Source: Nonomuraea basaltis (GTDB taxonomy: Bacteria; Actinomycetota; Actinomycetes; Streptosporangiales; Streptosporangiaceae). Taken from it: a DNA stretch of 64,000 nucleotides. The position numbers were made by a program, and so were the translations under genes. Position 1 is the stretch's first letter, and each line of letters opens with the position of its first letter. Under the pieces are notes generated by a model. It saw only the letters and a program-made list of their open reading frames with translations. It was not told the origin of the DNA and did no database searches. The stretch is from the NCBI RefSeq assembly GCF_005893125.1, contig NZ_VCJS01000029.1, positions 1 to 64,000 on the forward strand, written 5' to 3'. This document shows, in pieces, positions 35,904 to 47,164 of the stretch.

Positions 35904-38787
35904 CACGGCGCGCTCCTTCCGGGTCGTACAGGACGTGGGAGGTGACGGTGACGGGCACCAGCGTGCCCGCGACGGGCGCGTACAGCCGCTCCCCCAGACG
36001 GCCCTGCCCGCCCTTCACCAGGGCGAGGGCGAACGTACGGCCCAGGGCGGCGCTGCGGTAACTGGACGTCACGTGGCCGAGCATGGGTACGGGGGGCTCC
36101 GGCAGCGTGGCCGTGGAGACCAGGTGGGTCCCCTCGGGCAGCAGGAGCTCCGGATCTTCCGGCAGCAGCCCGACGAGCTGCTTGCGGTCCGCCCGCGCGG
36201 TGTCGGCCCGTGCGAAGGAGCGCTTGCCGATGAAGTCGGGCTTCTTCTTCGACACCACCCAGGACATCCCCAGGTCGTGCGGGGTGACGGTGCCGTCGGT
36301 GTCCTGGCCGACGATGGGATAGCCCTTCTCGGCCCGCAGCACGTGCATGGTCTCGGTGCCGTACGGGGTCACGAGCCCGGTGTCCATGATGGCCGTCCAC
36401 AGGCGCAGGCCGTCCCAGGAGGTCACGTTGATCTCGTACGCCAGCTCGCCGGAGAAGCTGATCCGGCACACCCGCGCCGGGATCCCCGCCACGTCCGCCT
36501 CCCGCCAGGTCATGAACGGGAAGTCGGCCGCGTCCACCGCCAGTCCGGGCGCGAGCCCGGCGAGCACCTCGCGCGACCTCGGGCCGACGAGCGCGACCGT
36601 GGCCCACTGCTCGGTGACGGACGTGCAGTGGACCCGCAGCCAGGGCCACTCGGTCTGCAGCCACTCCTCCATCCAGTCGAGCACGGCGGCCGCGTTGCCC
36701 GTCGTGGTGGTGACGAGGAAGTGGTCGCCGGCCAGGCGGATGACCGTGCCGTCGTCGAAGACCATTCCGTCGGGCCGGCACATCACGCCGTAGCGGATCG
36801 AGCCGACCTTCAGCGAGCTCATCAGGTTGGTGTAGAGCCGGTCCAGGAACTCCCCGGCGTCGGGCCCGATCACGTCGATCTTGCCGAGCGTGGAGGCGTC
36901 CATCGCCGCCACGCTCTCGCGCGCGGCCCGGCACTCCCGCAGGACCGCGGCCTCCATGTCCTCGCCGGGGCGGGGGAAGTACCAGGGCCGCTGCCACTGG
37001 CCGACGTTCTCGAACAGCGCGCCGCCCGCGACATGCCACTCGTGCAGCGCCGTCACCCTGACCGGGTCGTGCAGCGCGCCGCGGTCGCGACCGGCCAGCG
37101 CCGCGAAGCTCACGGGCAGGTACGGCGCGCGGAACGTGGTGGTGCCCAGCTCGGCCACCGACGCGCCCACGGCGTGGGCCACGACCGCCGAGGTGAGCAG
37201 CCCGGAGGTCTTGCCCTGGTCGTGGGCCGTGCCCGCGGTGGTGTAGCGCTTGATGTGCTCGACGGAGCGCAGCCCCGCACCGGTCGCCCGGTGGATGTCG
37301 GCCACGGTCACGTCCCGCTGCAGGTCCACGAAGTGCGCCGAGTAGTCGGTCGCGGGAACCAGCCAGTACGCCAGGGCGGTGACCGCCTCCGGCTCCGCCG
37401 CCTCCCGGAGGGAGGGCCCGGCGGGCGAAGGGGGTGCGGCTTCGCGCGGCGGCACCGCCTGCGGAGAGCGGGCCGCGGACGCGGCGCGGGCTCCGGCGGT
37501 GGTGCCGCCTGCCAGGCAGCCGGGCAGCGTGAACACGCCTCCGGCCGCACCCGCCACCTTGACCGCCTGGCGGGAGGTGTCCGGGACGAGCGTGCCGAGC
37601 GCCTCGTCGTAGCGCAGCGTGCCGCCCGACTGGCTGAACAGGTGCACGACCGGATTCCACCCGCCGGACACGAGCAGCAGGTCGGCGTCGATCGAGCGCT
37701 CACGTGAGACGCTCCCGTCGCCGTCGCCGTCGCCGATGACGCCGCTGACGCCGGGCTCCCCGACCACGACCGAGGAGAGCTGTCCGTCGCCGCGGGCGGT
37801 TGTCACCACCTGCCCGGTCAGGAGCTCGATGCCGCGCTCGCGTGCCCGGGCGGCCCAGCGCTCGCCCGGAGCGGTCCGTACGTCCACGATGGCCGCCACC
37901 TCGACGCCCGCCTCCGACAGCTCAAGAGCGGCCGCGTAGGCGCTGTCGTTCGCGGTGAACACCACCGCCCGGCGGCCCGGCAGCACCCCGTACCGGTTGA
38001 CGTAGGTGCGGGCCGCGCCGGCCAGCATCACGCCGGGCAGGTCGTTGCCGGCGAAGGCGATCGGCCGCTCGTGCGCGCCGGTGGCCAGCACCACCTGCCG
38101 CGCTCTGATCCGCCAGACCCGCTCGCGCGCCACGTGCGCGGGGGCCGCCGCGCCGAGGTGGTTGGTCCGCCGCTCGACGGCGACCAGGTAGTTGTCGTCG
38201 TAGTAGCCGAAGACGGTGGTGCGCCGCAGGACCCGCACCTCAGGGAGCCCTTCCAGGTGAGCCGCGGTCGCGGCGGCCCACTCCGCGCCGGGCACGCCGT
38301 CCACCGCGTCCGGCGACCCGAGGAGGCCGCCGCCCGGCTCGCGCTGCTCGTCGGCGAGGATGACCCGCGCGCCGGAGTCGGCGGCGGCGCGGGCCGCGGC
38401 CAGCCCCGCCGGGCCGGCGCCGACCACCAGGACGTCGCAGTGGGCGTGGACGGCGTCGTAGCGGGCCGGGTCCGGCTCGGCGGCCAGCCGTCCCTGCCCG
38501 GCCAGGCTCCTCGCGACCAGGCCGTCGTACAGCTCGACGGTGGTGGCGGGGAGCATCGGCTCCGGGAACGGCTCCTCGATCTGGACGACCGCGTTGGGCT
38601 CCTCGCTGCCGGCGGAGAACACGCCGCGCGGGCGGCCCAGCTTGACGCTCGTGGCGACCTGGCGCACACCGGCCGCCAGCAGCGCGGAGGCGAGCGTGTC
38701 ACCGGGGTGGCCGGTGTACTCCTGCCCGTCGAACCGGAAGCGCAGGGTGCGGGAGCGGTCGATCCGGCCGCCGCCGTCCCGCCTCAT
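35896..38787 (-). CDS. soxA: Sarcosine oxidase alpha subunit
   Basis: A 963-residue alpha subunit of tetrameric sarcosine oxidase, which demethylates sarcosine to glycine with tetrahydrofolate as C1 acceptor. The N-terminus is a 2Fe-2S-ferredoxin-like fold (RFDGQEYTGHPGDTLASAL), then a pyridine-nucleotide-binding domain (DVLVVGAGPAGLAAARAAAD at about 135-155) and a C-terminal GcvT-like tetrahydrofolate domain from about residue 600 (DAGEFLDRLYTNLMSSLKVG). Two low-complexity insertions are unusual: GDGDGDGS from a triple GTCGCC repeat (37717-37734) and an Ala/Pro-rich stretch near residue 450. ATG 38787 overlaps the soxD stop (ATGA). Confidence 0.93.
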   Translation of the reverse strand: MRRDGGGRIDRSRTLRFRFDGQEYTGHPGDTLASALLAAGVRQVATSVKLGRPRGVFSAGSEEPNAVVQIEEPFPEPMLPATTVELYDGLVARSLAGQGRLAAEPDPARYDAVHAHCDVLVVGAGPAGLAAARAAADSGARVILADEQREPGGGLLGSPDAVDGVPGAEWAAATAAHLEGLPEVRVLRRTTVFGYYDDNYLVAVERRTNHLGAAAPAHVARERVWRIRARQVVLATGAHERPIAFAGNDLPGVMLAGAARTYVNRYGVLPGRRAVVFTANDSAYAAALELSEAGVEVAAIVDVRTAPGERWAARARERGIELLTGQVVTTARGDGQLSSVVVGEPGVSGVIGDGDGDGSVSRERSIDADLLLVSGGWNPVVHLFSQSGGTLRYDEALGTLVPDTSRQAVKVAGAAGGVFTLPGCLAGGTTAGARAASAARSPQAVPPREAAPPSPAGPSLREAAEPEAVTALAYWLVPATDYSAHFVDLQRDVTVADIHRATGAGLRSVEHIKRYTTAGTAHDQGKTSGLLTSAVVAHAVGASVAELGTTTFRAPYLPVSFAALAGRDRGALHDPVRVTALHEWHVAGGALFENVGQWQRPWYFPRPGEDMEAAVLRECRAARESVAAMDASTLGKIDVIGPDAGEFLDRLYTNLMSSLKVGSIRYGVMCRPDGMVFDDGTVIRLAGDHFLVTTTTGNAAAVLDWMEEWLQTEWPWLRVHCTSVTEQWATVALVGPRSREVLAGLAPGLAVDAADFPFMTWREADVAGIPARVCRISFSGELAYEINVTSWDGLRLWTAIMDTGLVTPYGTETMHVLRAEKGYPIVGQDTDGTVTPHDLGMSWVVSKKKPDFIGKRSFARADTARADRKQLVGLLPEDPELLLPEGTHLVSTATLPEPPVPMLGHVTSSYRSAALGRTFALALVKGGQGRLGERLYAPVAGTLVPVTVTSHVLYDPEGARRDG

Positions 38788-39062
38788 GAGGCCACCGGCC
38801 GCGGCTCGCCGACGCGGTAGACGGCGTGGAGCTCGTTGGTCGCGGTGTCGCGCAGCGCGTTGAACCACCGGCGGCAGCCGGCGGAGTGGCTCCAGCGCTC
38901 GGCGAACACGCCCTTGGGGTTGTCGCGGAAGAACAGGTAGCGGGCCCACTCCTCATCGGAGAGCGCGGCCGGGTTCTCCGGGTAGGCGACGTGGGCCTGC
39001 CCGCCGTAGTGGAACTCGGCCTCCTCGCGAGGGCCGCACCATGGGCAAGGGATCAGCATCAT
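38784..39062 (-). CDS. soxD: Sarcosine oxidase delta subunit
   Basis: A 92-residue delta subunit with the zinc-binding N-terminus MLIPCPWCGPREEAEFHYGG and the conserved WARYLFFRDNPKGVFAERW and HSAGCRRWFNALRDT segments. The cysteines of CPWC plus the later His/Cys bind the structural zinc. It lies 9 bp after soxB and overlaps soxA by 4 bp. Confidence 0.95.
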   Translation of the reverse strand: MMLIPCPWCGPREEAEFHYGGQAHVAYPENPAALSDEEWARYLFFRDNPKGVFAERWSHSAGCRRWFNALRDTATNELHAVYRVGEPRPVAS

Positions 39063-39071
39063 GTGACGTCC

Positions 39072-40301
39072 TCAGTGGGCGACCGCGGCGGCGCCGTGCT
39101 CGTCGACGAGCGCCCCGGTGACGAATCGATCAAGGGAGAAGGGGGCGGCGAGGGGGTGCGGGTCGTCGTGGGCCACCGTGTGGGCGAAGCACCAGCCCAC
39201 GCCGGGGGTGGCCTTGAAACCGCCGGTGCCCCACCCGCAGTTGAGGTACAGGCCGTCGACCGGGCTCAGCCCGACGATCGGCGAGGCGTCCGGCGAGACG
39301 TCCACGACGCCGCCCCAGGTGCGCAGCACGTGCGCCCTGGCGAAGACCGGGAACAGCTCCAGCGCCGCGGCCATCTGCCGTTCGATGATGTGGAAGGCGC
39401 CGCGCTGGCGGTAGGAGTTGGCCGTGTCGATGCCCGCGCCCATCACCAGCTCTCCCTTGTGGGCCTGGCTGACGTACACGTGGACGGCGTTGGACATGAC
39501 GACCGTCGGATGGACGGGCTCGAGCAGCTCGGAGACCAGCGCCTGCAGCGGGTGGCTCTGCAGCGGCAGGTCGATGCCGGCCGTGGCGGCGACGACCGAG
39601 GTGTGCCCGGCGGCGCACAGCGCCACCCGGCCGGCCGCTATCGCGCCGCGGGTGGTGTCCACGCCGGTGACCCGGCCGCCGCTCACCCGCAGCCCGGTGA
39701 CCTCGCAGTTCTCGATGAACTCGACGCCGAGCGCGGCCGCGGCCCGGGCGTACCCCCACGCGACGTAGTCGTGCTTGGCGATGCCCGCGCGCGGCTGGAA
39801 GGTCGCGCCGAGCACCGGGTAGCGGACGTCCGGGGAGACGTTGACGATCGGGCAGACCTCTTTCACCTGCGCCGGATCCAGCCACTCGGCGTCGACGCCG
39901 TTGAGCCGGTTGGCCTCCACCCGGCGTACGCTGTCGCGGACGTCCTGGAGGCTGTGCGCGAGGTTGAGCACGCCGCGCTGGCTGAACAGCAGCGGGTAGC
40001 CGAGCTCCTCCTCCAGCCCCTCCCAGAGCTTGAGCGCGTGCTCGTAGATGCCCGCGCTCTCGTCCCACAGGTAGTTGGACCTGATGATGGTGGTGTTGCG
40101 GGCCATGTTGCCGCCGGCCAGCCAGCCGCGCTCCAGGACCGCGACGTTCGTGATGCCGTGGTTCTTGGCCAGGTAGTAGGCGGTGGCCAGGCCGTGGCCG
40201 CCCCCGCCGACGATCACCACGTCGTAGGCGGCCTTGGGCTCGGCGGCGCTCCACAACCGGTCGGGGTGGTCGGGCAGGTCGGCTCCGGGGGGACGCGTCA
40301 T
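39072..40301 (-). CDS. soxB: Sarcosine oxidase beta subunit
   Basis: A 409-residue FAD subunit that oxidises sarcosine. The ADP-binding motif is [20 protein letters not shown] near residue 28. [15 protein letters not shown] is the segment surrounding the covalent-flavin histidine region of the family, and [20 protein letters not shown] and [14 protein letters not shown] are C-terminal hallmarks. It overlaps glyA by 4 bp (ATGA). Together with soxD, soxA and soxG all four subunits are present in the order B-D-A-G, as in Pseudomonas and Corynebacterium. Confidence 0.95.
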   Translation of the reverse strand: MTRPPGADLPDHPDRLWSAAEPKAAYDVVIVGGGGHGLATAYYLAKNHGITNVAVLERGWLAGGNMARNTTIIRSNYLWDESAGIYEHALKLWEGLEEELGYPLLFSQRGVLNLAHSLQDVRDSVRRVEANRLNGVDAEWLDPAQVKEVCPIVNVSPDVRYPVLGATFQPRAGIAKHDYVAWGYARAAAALGVEFIENCEVTGLRVSGGRVTGVDTTRGAIAAGRVALCAAGHTSVVAATAGIDLPLQSHPLQALVSELLEPVHPTVVMSNAVHVYVSQAHKGELVMGAGIDTANSYRQRGAFHIIERQMAAALELFPVFARAHVLRTWGGVVDVSPDASPIVGLSPVDGLYLNCGWGTGGFKATPGVGWCFAHTVAHDDPHPLAAPFSLDRFVTGALVDEHGAAAVAH

Positions 40302-41554
40302 CGGGCCTCTCCATAGAGGGGGTGCTTGCCGGCGAGGGCTTCGACCCTGCCGCGCAGGAACGACAGGTCGGCGCCGGGGATCAGGGCGCCCGCGATGACG
40401 TCGGCGACCTCCTTGAAGTCGCCGGCGGCGAAGCCGCGCGTGGCCAGGGCGGGCGTGCCGATCCGCAGCCCTGAGGTGACCATCGGCGGGCGCGGGTCGA
40501 ACGGCACGGCGTTGCGGTTGACCGTGATGCCCGCGGCGTGCAGCCGGTCCTCGGCCTGCTTGCCGTCCAGCTCGGAGTCGCGCAGGTCCACCAGGACGAG
40601 GTGGACGTCGGTGCCTCCGGTGAGCACCTTGACCCCGGCGGCGACGGCGTCGGGGGCCAGCAGCCGGTCGGCGAGGATCCGCGCGCCCTCCACCGTGCGC
40701 CGCTGCCGCTCGCGGAACGACTCCTCGGCTGCGATCTTGAAAGCGACGGCCTTGGCGGCGATGACGTGCTCCAGCGGCCCGCCCTGCTGGCCGGGGAACA
40801 CCGAGGAGTTGATCTTCTTGGCGAGGTCCTCGGTCGACAGGATGACTCCGCCGCGCGGGCCGCCGAGGGTCTTGTGCGTGGTGGTGGTGACCACATGGGC
40901 ATGCGGCACCGGAGAGGGGTGCAGGCCGGCCGCGACCAGGCCGGCGAAGTGCGCCATGTCGACCATGAGATAGGCGCCCACCTCGTCGGCGATCCGGCGG
41001 AAGGCCGCGAAGTCGAGCTGCCGGGAGTAGGCCGACCAGCCGGCGATGACGAGCTTCGGCCGGTGCTCGCGGGCCAGCCGCTCCACCTCGTCCATGTCGA
41101 CCAGGTGGTCGCTCTCGCGCACGTGGTAGGCGACGACCTTGTAGAGGCGTCCGGAGAAGTTGATGCGCATGCCGTGCGTGAGGTGGCCGCCGTGGGCCAG
41201 GTCGAGGCCGAGGATGGCGTCGCCGGGCTCCAGCAGGGCGGCCATGGCCGCGGCGTTGGCCTGGGCGCCGGAGTGCGGCTGCACGTTGGCCGCCTCAGCG
41301 CCGAACAGCGCCTTGACCCGGTCGGCGGCGAGCCGCTCGATCACGTCGACGTGCTCGCAGCCGCCGTAGTAGCGCCTGCCCGGGTAGCCCTCGGCGTACT
41401 TGTTGGTGAGCACCGAGCCCTGGGCGGCCATGACCGCCACGGGCGCGAAGTTCTCCGACGCGATCATCTCCAGCGTCGAGCGCTGCCGGGCCAGCTCCGC
41501 CTCGATGGCGGCGTGGACTTCCGGGTCCGCCACGTCCAGCGGGGTGTCGATCAT
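40298..41554 (-). CDS. glyA: Serine hydroxymethyltransferase
   Basis: A 418-residue PLP enzyme, converting glycine plus methylene-tetrahydrofolate to serine. Landmarks are [49 protein letters not shown] and the PLP-lysine motif [14 protein letters not shown] near residue 229. Positioned between the dimethylglycine oxidase and sarcosine oxidase genes, it consumes both the glycine and the methylene-tetrahydrofolate they release and passes serine to SdaA. It is likely a catabolic paralogue of a housekeeping glyA elsewhere. It starts 13 bp after the oxidase stop. Confidence 0.95.
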   Translation of the reverse strand: MIDTPLDVADPEVHAAIEAELARQRSTLEMIASENFAPVAVMAAQGSVLTNKYAEGYPGRRYYGGCEHVDVIERLAADRVKALFGAEAANVQPHSGAQANAAAMAALLEPGDAILGLDLAHGGHLTHGMRINFSGRLYKVVAYHVRESDHLVDMDEVERLAREHRPKLVIAGWSAYSRQLDFAAFRRIADEVGAYLMVDMAHFAGLVAAGLHPSPVPHAHVVTTTTHKTLGGPRGGVILSTEDLAKKINSSVFPGQQGGPLEHVIAAKAVAFKIAAEESFRERQRRTVEGARILADRLLAPDAVAAGVKVLTGGTDVHLVLVDLRDSELDGKQAEDRLHAAGITVNRNAVPFDPRPPMVTSGLRIGTPALATRGFAAGDFKEVADVIAGALIPGADLSFLRGRVEALAGKHPLYGEAR

Positions 41555-41567
41555 GTGACGTCCTTTC

Positions 41568-43970
41568 CTAACCGCGCAGCCGGGTCATCGCCGGGTCGAA
41601 CAGGGGCTCCTCGGCCACCACGGCTTCGACGCGCCGGTCGAAGTAGCCGATGTGGACACTCTGGCCCGGGGTGGCGAGGGAAGCGGGCAGCCACGCGTAG
41701 GCGATGCCCTTGCCGATCGTGTATCCGTAGGCGGCGCTGGTGACGTAGCCGACCGCGCGTTCGCCGTCGTACACCGGCTCCCTGCCCATGACGACCTCGC
41801 CGGTGAGCAGGCAGGCGAGCCGGCGGGTGACCGACTCCTTGCGGGCTAGCAGCGCGTCGCGGCCGATGAAGTCGCCCTTGTCCAGCTTGACCGCGAACCC
41901 GAGCCCGGCCTCGTACGGGTCGTGCTCGAACGTCATGTCCGTGCCGAAGGAGCGGTACCCCTTCTCCAGCCGCAGGCTGGTGAAGGCGCCGCGGCCGGCG
42001 GCGATGACGCCGTGGTCGCGGCCGGCCGCCCAGAGGGTGTCCCACAGCTTGAGGCCGAGGTCGGCGGTGGTGTAGATCTCCCACCCGAGTTCGCCGACGT
42101 AGGACAGGCGGAGCATCGTGACGGGCACGTTGCCGATGTAGGCGCGGGTGCCGCGGAAGTAGCGCAGCGCGGTCAGGTCGGCGGTGGTGAGCGGCTGGAC
42201 GAGGTCGCGCGCCTTGGGTCCCCAGACGCCGATGCAGCAGGTGCCGGGGGTGACGTCGCGCAGGTACACGTCGGCGGGGCGGTGCCGCTCCAGCCAGTCG
42301 AGGTCGAGGTTGCCGTTGGCGCCGACCTGGAAGTGCTGCGGGCCGAGCCGCGCCACGGTGACGTCGCTGCGGATGCCGCCGTCGGTGTCGAGCAGCAGGC
42401 AGTACGTCACGGAGCCGACAGACTTGTCCACGTCGCCGGTGGTGAGGCGCTGCAGGAAGGCGACAGCTCCGGGGCCGCCGACCTCCAGCCGCTTGAGCGC
42501 GGTCATGTCGTACATGGCGACGGACTCGCGGGTGACCTGCGCCTCCGCGCCGACGATCGGCGACCAGTACCGGGCCGCCCAGTCGCCGGGGACGGGGATC
42601 TCGCGGCCCTGCGGCAGCGGCTCGTTCGCGCCGTACCACTGCGGGCGCTCCCAGCCGGACGCCTCCAGGAAGACCGCGCCGAGCTCCTGCTGGCGGGGGT
42701 GGAAGGGGCTGGTGCGCAGCGGGCGGGGATCCTCCATCGGCTGGAGCGGGTGGATGATGTCGTAGACCTCGACGTAGTTCTGGCAGCCGCGGGCCAGCAC
42801 GTAGTCGGGCGCGATCTGGTGCGGCTCGAACCTGTTGACGTCGCACTCGTGCAGGTCGAACGACGCGCAGTGGCCGTCGATGAGCCACTCGGCCATCGCG
42901 CGGCCGACTCCGGCGGAGTGGGTGACCCAGACCGCCTCGGCCACCCAGAAGCCCTCGACCTCGCGCGACGGGCCCATCAGCGGCAGGTGGTCGGTGGTGA
43001 AGGAGAACAGCCCGTTGATGCCCTCCTCGATCTTGGCCGAGCGGGTGGACGGGAGCAGCTCCTGGGTTTGCGACCAGGCGTCGGCGAAGTCGTCGGGGGT
43101 GAAGGTGAGCACCGACGGCATCACCTCGGCGGCGTCGACGGACAGGATGTCGTCGGAGTCGACCGGCATGGGGCGGTGGCCGTAGTAGCCGATGCCGAGG
43201 GTGTCGAAGCGCTCGCGGTAGTACAGGTCGGCGTCCTGGTGGCGGAGGATGGGCCGGGAGGCTTCGACGGCCTGGCCGGCCAGGTCGGGCACCTGCCCCG
43301 TCCAGGCGAGCTGGTGGGCGAGCGGGGTGAGCGGCAGCTCCATGCCGACCATGCGGGCGACCCGCGGCCCCCAGATCCCGGCGCAGCACACCACGATGTC
43401 GGCGGGGATCTCCCCTTGGTCGGTCACCACCGCGGTGACCCGGCCGCCCTCGGTCCTGACGTCCAGCACCTCGTGCCGGGGCAGCACCCGTACGCCGCGC
43501 TCGCGGGCCCGGGAGAGCTGCGCGTCGACCGCCTTGACCGCCCTGGCCAGGCCGTCGGTGGGGATGTACAGCCCGCCGAGCACCTTGTCGCGGTCGAGGA
43601 GGGAGTGCCTGGCCACGCTCTCCTCGGGCGAGAGCAGATGGGTCTCGATCCCCCAGGAGGCGGCCCAGCCCTGGCGGCGGCGCAGCTCGGCGAGCCGTTC
43701 GGGGGTGGTGGCCACTTCGAGCCCGCCGACCTGGTGGAAGCTGTCCAGCTCGACGAACTTCTCGACGGTGTAACGGGCCATCTCGGTCATGGTCTTCGAG
43801 CCGTTGATCTGGAACACCAGACCGGGGGCGTGGGAGGAGGATCCGCCGGTGGCGGGCACGTCTCCTTGGTCGACGACGGTCACGTCGGTCCAGCCGCGAG
43901 CGGACAGTTCGTCGGCGAGAGCCGCGCCGACCACGCCCGCGCCGATGATGACGACGCTGGGGCCCGTCAT
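41568..43970 (-). CDS. Dimethylglycine oxidase/dehydrogenase (FAD plus GcvT domains)
   Basis: An 800-residue flavoprotein of the dimethylglycine oxidase type (the Arthrobacter enzyme is about 830 residues). The N-terminal DAO domain starts [33 protein letters not shown] contains the histidine that carries covalent FAD in the family. The C-terminal half (about residues 420-800) is a GcvT-like tetrahydrofolate domain ([36 protein letters not shown]). It should convert dimethylglycine to sarcosine with formation of methylene-tetrahydrofolate. ATG 43970 follows GGAGGTGG and is the first gene of a seven-gene operon ending in sdaA. The paired operator at 43985-44018 lies just upstream. Confidence 0.9.
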   Translation of the reverse strand: MTGPSVVIIGAGVVGAALADELSARGWTDVTVVDQGDVPATGGSSSHAPGLVFQINGSKTMTEMARYTVEKFVELDSFHQVGGLEVATTPERLAELRRRQGWAASWGIETHLLSPEESVARHSLLDRDKVLGGLYIPTDGLARAVKAVDAQLSRARERGVRVLPRHEVLDVRTEGGRVTAVVTDQGEIPADIVVCCAGIWGPRVARMVGMELPLTPLAHQLAWTGQVPDLAGQAVEASRPILRHQDADLYYRERFDTLGIGYYGHRPMPVDSDDILSVDAAEVMPSVLTFTPDDFADAWSQTQELLPSTRSAKIEEGINGLFSFTTDHLPLMGPSREVEGFWVAEAVWVTHSAGVGRAMAEWLIDGHCASFDLHECDVNRFEPHQIAPDYVLARGCQNYVEVYDIIHPLQPMEDPRPLRTSPFHPRQQELGAVFLEASGWERPQWYGANEPLPQGREIPVPGDWAARYWSPIVGAEAQVTRESVAMYDMTALKRLEVGGPGAVAFLQRLTTGDVDKSVGSVTYCLLLDTDGGIRSDVTVARLGPQHFQVGANGNLDLDWLERHRPADVYLRDVTPGTCCIGVWGPKARDLVQPLTTADLTALRYFRGTRAYIGNVPVTMLRLSYVGELGWEIYTTADLGLKLWDTLWAAGRDHGVIAAGRGAFTSLRLEKGYRSFGTDMTFEHDPYEAGLGFAVKLDKGDFIGRDALLARKESVTRRLACLLTGEVVMGREPVYDGERAVGYVTSAAYGYTIGKGIAYAWLPASLATPGQSVHIGYFDRRVEAVVAEEPLFDPAMTRLRG

Positions 43971-43984
43971 AGCCACCTCCGTTG

Positions 43985-44018
43985 TTGCGATGCATGCAAC
44001 CAAGCGCACTGTTCGCAA
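43985..44018. promoter_or_regulatory. Paired IclR-type operator before the dimethylglycine operon
   Basis: TTGCGATGCATGCAA (43985-43999) is a 15-bp dyad of the form TTGCG-N5-TGCAA. A second copy starting exactly 19 bp later, GCGCACTGTTCGCAA (44004-44018), keeps one good half-site. The outer arms of the pair are TTGCG and CGCAA. It is one of five related sites in the betaine island and the presumed target of the IclR protein at 52646. Confidence 0.65.
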
Positions 44019-44099
44019 CAAGCGTCGCTCGCCGCGTTCCGGGTGTCAAGGGTGTGTTCTGTCTTATTCCGTACGGTTTGCGGTGCCTGCGCACACGCG

Positions 44100-44139
44100 C
44101 GCGCCCGGCCCGATCGAGTCGTCGACCGGGCCGGGCGCG
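44100..44139. terminator. Terminator of the betaine importer operon
   Basis: A perfect 13-bp stem (CGCGCCCGGCCCG at 44100-44112 and its complement at 44127-44139) with a 14-base loop lies 12 bp after the stop of the binding-protein gene, oriented to stop minus-strand transcription. Confidence 0.75.
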
Positions 44140-44151
44140 AAGGGGAGGATC

Positions 44152-45129
44152 TCAGCTACTGGGCAGCCAGGCCTTGACCTTGTCGGGGTTGTCGGTCACC
44201 CACTTGGCGGCCGCCTCGTCGGCCGACATCTTGTCCTCGGCGATGTACTTGGCCACGAGGTTCTGGTCGTCGTTCGTCCAGGTGAAGTTCTTGACCAGGG
44301 TGTAGGCGGGGCTGCCCGAGTCCGCGAACTTCTTGCTCACGATCTTGTCGAGCTCGTACGGCGGATAGTCGCACGCCACCTTCTCCGCATCGGCGTCGCA
44401 GCCCTCCTTGTAGGCGGGCAGGTTGACCTTGACCAGCCTGAGCTCGGAGAGGAACCACTGCGGCTCGTAGAAGTAGCCCAGGATCGGCTTCTGCTGCTTC
44501 TCCGACTGGCGGAAGGCCGTGATGAGCGCGGTCTCGCTGCCCGCGTACACGACCTTGTAGTCGAGCTTGAGGTTCTTGACCAGGGCCTCGTCGTTGGTGA
44601 CGAACGAGGGATCGCCGTCGAGGAGCTGGCCCTTGCCGCCGGACTCCGAGGTCTTGAACAGGGAGGCGTACTTGTTGAGGTTGTTCCCGTCGGTGATGTC
44701 GGGGTACTTCTCGGCCATCCACGGCGCCACGTACCAGCCGATGATGCCCTTGTTGCCGGTCGGCCCGGCGGACACGGCGACCTTCTGGTCCTCGATGTAC
44801 TTCTTCTTGAGGTCGTCGTGAGCCCAGTTCTCGACGACCGCGTCGACCTCGCCGGTGCCGAAGCCCTGCCAGGCCACCTCCTCCTTCAGGTCCTTCTTGA
44901 CCACCTTGCAGCCGAGCTGCTTCTCGGCGACGTACGCGATCACCGCGGCGTTGGCCTCGTAGCCGACCCACGGGTTGATCGCGATGTTCACGGTGCCGCA
45001 GGCCTTCGCGCCACCGCTGGCCGCGGGCTGGGCCTCACCGACCTTCGCTCCTCCGCACGCGGTGAGCAGGAGGCCTGCGCCGGTCATGAGCACGGCGGCC
45101 CGTACCTTTCCGCTCCTGGTAACTGACAC
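44152..45129 (-). CDS. Glycine betaine-binding lipoprotein (OpuAC type)
   Basis: A 325-residue quaternary-amine binding protein. The lipobox LLTAC (cysteine near residue 23) gives a lipoprotein. The mature part begins CGTVNIAINPWVGYEANAAV, typical of OpuAC/ProX, and contains aromatic residues suited to a cation-pi cage (WVGYEAN, WAHDDL, GIIGWYVAPWMAEKYPD, YFYEPQWFL). GTG 45129 is chosen because AGGAGG stands six bases upstream; the frame is open farther but is non-coding. It is the last gene of the BetB-ATPase-permease-binding protein operon, giving uptake of glycine betaine or choline. Confidence 0.9.
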   Translation of the reverse strand: MSVTRSGKVRAAVLMTGAGLLLTACGGAKVGEAQPAASGGAKACGTVNIAINPWVGYEANAAVIAYVAEKQLGCKVVKKDLKEEVAWQGFGTGEVDAVVENWAHDDLKKKYIEDQKVAVSAGPTGNKGIIGWYVAPWMAEKYPDITDGNNLNKYASLFKTSESGGKGQLLDGDPSFVTNDEALVKNLKLDYKVVYAGSETALITAFRQSEKQQKPILGYFYEPQWFLSELRLVKVNLPAYKEGCDADAEKVACDYPPYELDKIVSKKFADSGSPAYTLVKNFTWTNDDQNLVAKYIAEDKMSADEAAAKWVTDNPDKVKAWLPSS

Positions 45130-45166
45130 CTGGTCCTCCTGTATGTCCTCCGGCCGGCGGCCGGGT

Positions 45167-47164
45167 TCAGTTCTGATGTGTTCCACCGTGCGCCGCCTTG
45201 TCGGCCCGCTCGGTGGCGGCCCGCATGATGCGGTCGAGCACGATGCCGAGCACGACGATCGCGAGCCCGGCGGCAAGCCCCTTGCCCCGCAGCTGGTGCT
45301 GCGAGAATCCGGCCACGACGTCGTAGCCGAGCGCTCCCGCGCCGACCAGGCCGCCGACGACCACCATGGAGAGCACGTAGATGAGTCCCTGGCTGGCCGC
45401 CAGGGTCACGGCACTGCGCGCCATCGGCAGCTGCACCTTGGAGATGAGCTGCCAGCTGCTGGCCCCCGCCGAGGTGGCGGCCTCGACGGTGGTCGGGGAG
45501 ACGGCCCTGATGCCCTCGGCGACCAGCTTGATCGCGACGGGCGCCGCGAACACCACGGCCGCGATGATCGCGGTGAACCGCGTCGGGCCGAACAGGCCGA
45601 GGATGGGCACCAGGTAGACGAAGGCCGGCATCGTCTGCCCCGCGTCCAGCACGGGCCGGAGCACCATGTCGGCCCGGTCGCTGCGGCCCATCCACACCCC
45701 GGCCACCATGCCGAGCAGCATGACCAGGACGGTCGCGACGAGCGTCGAGGCGAGCGTGACCATGCTGTCCTGCCACAACCCCAGCACCACCAGCAGCAAC
45801 AGGCCGGCCGCGGTGGCCAGCGCGGCCCGCGCGCTGCCCACCAGCAGGGCGACGGCCACGGCCACGGCGGTGACGAGCCACCAGGGAGAGCCGGTCAGCA
45901 GCGCCTGGAACGGGTTGAGCAGACCGTTGGTGAGCAGGTTCTTCACGGCGTCGGTGTAGGTGACCAGGCTGTCCTGCACCCACAGGCTCGCGGCGTCGGC
46001 GGCGCGGCGCACGTACGAGCCGAGGTTGGCGTCGATGGGGAACTCCGCCGCCCAGACGTAGGTGTAGGACAGGTAGGCCAGCACGGCGGCGACGCCGAGG
46101 ACGCCCGTCACCTCCAGGCGGCGGCCCCGCACCGTGCGCAACCGCCCGGCCCGGCGCGCGACCTCCAGGCGGCGGCTGGCCGCCGAGGTCACCCGGTCGA
46201 GCACCACCGCCATGATCACGATGGCCAGCCCGGCGTTGAACGCCGTCCCGACGTCGAGCGTCTGCAGCGCCTTCAGGACCGTCTGGCCCAGGCCGGGCGC
46301 GTCGATGAGCGCCGCGATGGTGGCCATGGACAGGGCGGCCATGATGGTCTGGTTGACGCCGACGATGATCGTCTGCTTGGCCATCGGCAGCCGCACGTGG
46401 CGCAGCGCCTGCGCGGAGGTGGCGCCGAGCGAGGTGCCGGCCTCCAGCGTGTCGGGCGAGACCTGCCGGATGCCGTGCGCGGTGATCCGGATGGCCGGCG
46501 GGATCGCGTAGATCATCGTGGCGACCGTCGCGCTGGCGGGGCCGATGAGGAAGAACAGGGTGAGCGGCGCCAGGTAGACGAACGTCGGCATGGTCTGCAT
46601 GAAGTCGAGCACCGGGGTGACCAGCCGGTGGAACCGGTCGCTCAGTCCCGCCCACACTCCGAGCGGGATGCCGACGGCCAGCGACAGCACCACCGCGGTC
46701 AGCGTGAGCGCCAGCGTGTCCATGCTCTCCTGCCACAGACCCAGCACGCCGAAGGCGAGGAACCCGGCGGCGGTCAGCAGCGTGACCCTCAGGTTGCCGT
46801 ACAGCCAGGCGATCGCGGCGGCCAGGCCGACCACGCCGAGCCAGCCGAGCACGGGGAGCGGCCGGCCCATGGCGGGCTGGCTGATGAGGGCCTGGACGAA
46901 CGTCACGGCCTCGTCGAGGAAGAGCCGGATGTAGTTGATGAAGTAGAGGAAGAACGGATTGCTGTTGCGGCTGTCGTCGATGGCGTCCATGGCCGCGCTG
47001 AGCCCGGCGTGCAGCGGCGTCAGCTCGGCTCCGCCGAGCGCCAGCGTGTCGCGCCCGCGCAGCAGCACCCAGCCCGCCGCCCAGAACGCGATCACGAGGG
47101 CGATCAGGTACCTGCGGGCGGGCAGCCGGGCGGCGAAGGACGTGGTCGCGGAGGCGGCCGTCAT
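45167..47164 (-). CDS. Fused double permease of the betaine importer (ProW type)
   Basis: A 665-residue protein carrying two ProW/OpuAB permease domains. The halves repeat the same landmarks: [19 protein letters not shown] and [34 protein letters not shown] and [29 protein letters not shown] and [14 protein letters not shown]. About fourteen membrane segments are expected. ATG 47164 overlaps the stop of the ATPase gene (ATGA). Tandem fusion replaces the usual homodimer and permits different roles for the two halves. Confidence 0.9.
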   Translation of the reverse strand: MTAASATTSFAARLPARRYLIALVIAFWAAGWVLLRGRDTLALGGAELTPLHAGLSAAMDAIDDSRNSNPFFLYFINYIRLFLDEAVTFVQALISQPAMGRPLPVLGWLGVVGLAAAIAWLYGNLRVTLLTAAGFLAFGVLGLWQESMDTLALTLTAVVLSLAVGIPLGVWAGLSDRFHRLVTPVLDFMQTMPTFVYLAPLTLFFLIGPASATVATMIYAIPPAIRITAHGIRQVSPDTLEAGTSLGATSAQALRHVRLPMAKQTIIVGVNQTIMAALSMATIAALIDAPGLGQTVLKALQTLDVGTAFNAGLAIVIMAVVLDRVTSAASRRLEVARRAGRLRTVRGRRLEVTGVLGVAAVLAYLSYTYVWAAEFPIDANLGSYVRRAADAASLWVQDSLVTYTDAVKNLLTNGLLNPFQALLTGSPWWLVTAVAVAVALLVGSARAALATAAGLLLLVVLGLWQDSMVTLASTLVATVLVMLLGMVAGVWMGRSDRADMVLRPVLDAGQTMPAFVYLVPILGLFGPTRFTAIIAAVVFAAPVAIKLVAEGIRAVSPTTVEAATSAGASSWQLISKVQLPMARSAVTLAASQGLIYVLSMVVVGGLVGAGALGYDVVAGFSQHQLRGKGLAAGLAIVVLGIVLDRIMRAATERADKAAHGGTHQN

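Noticed and set aside
37717..37734. GTCGCC triple repeat in soxA as a possible phase-variation tract
   Set aside because: The unit is 6 bp, so gain or loss keeps the frame (Gly-Asp repeats); it is too short to suggest switching.
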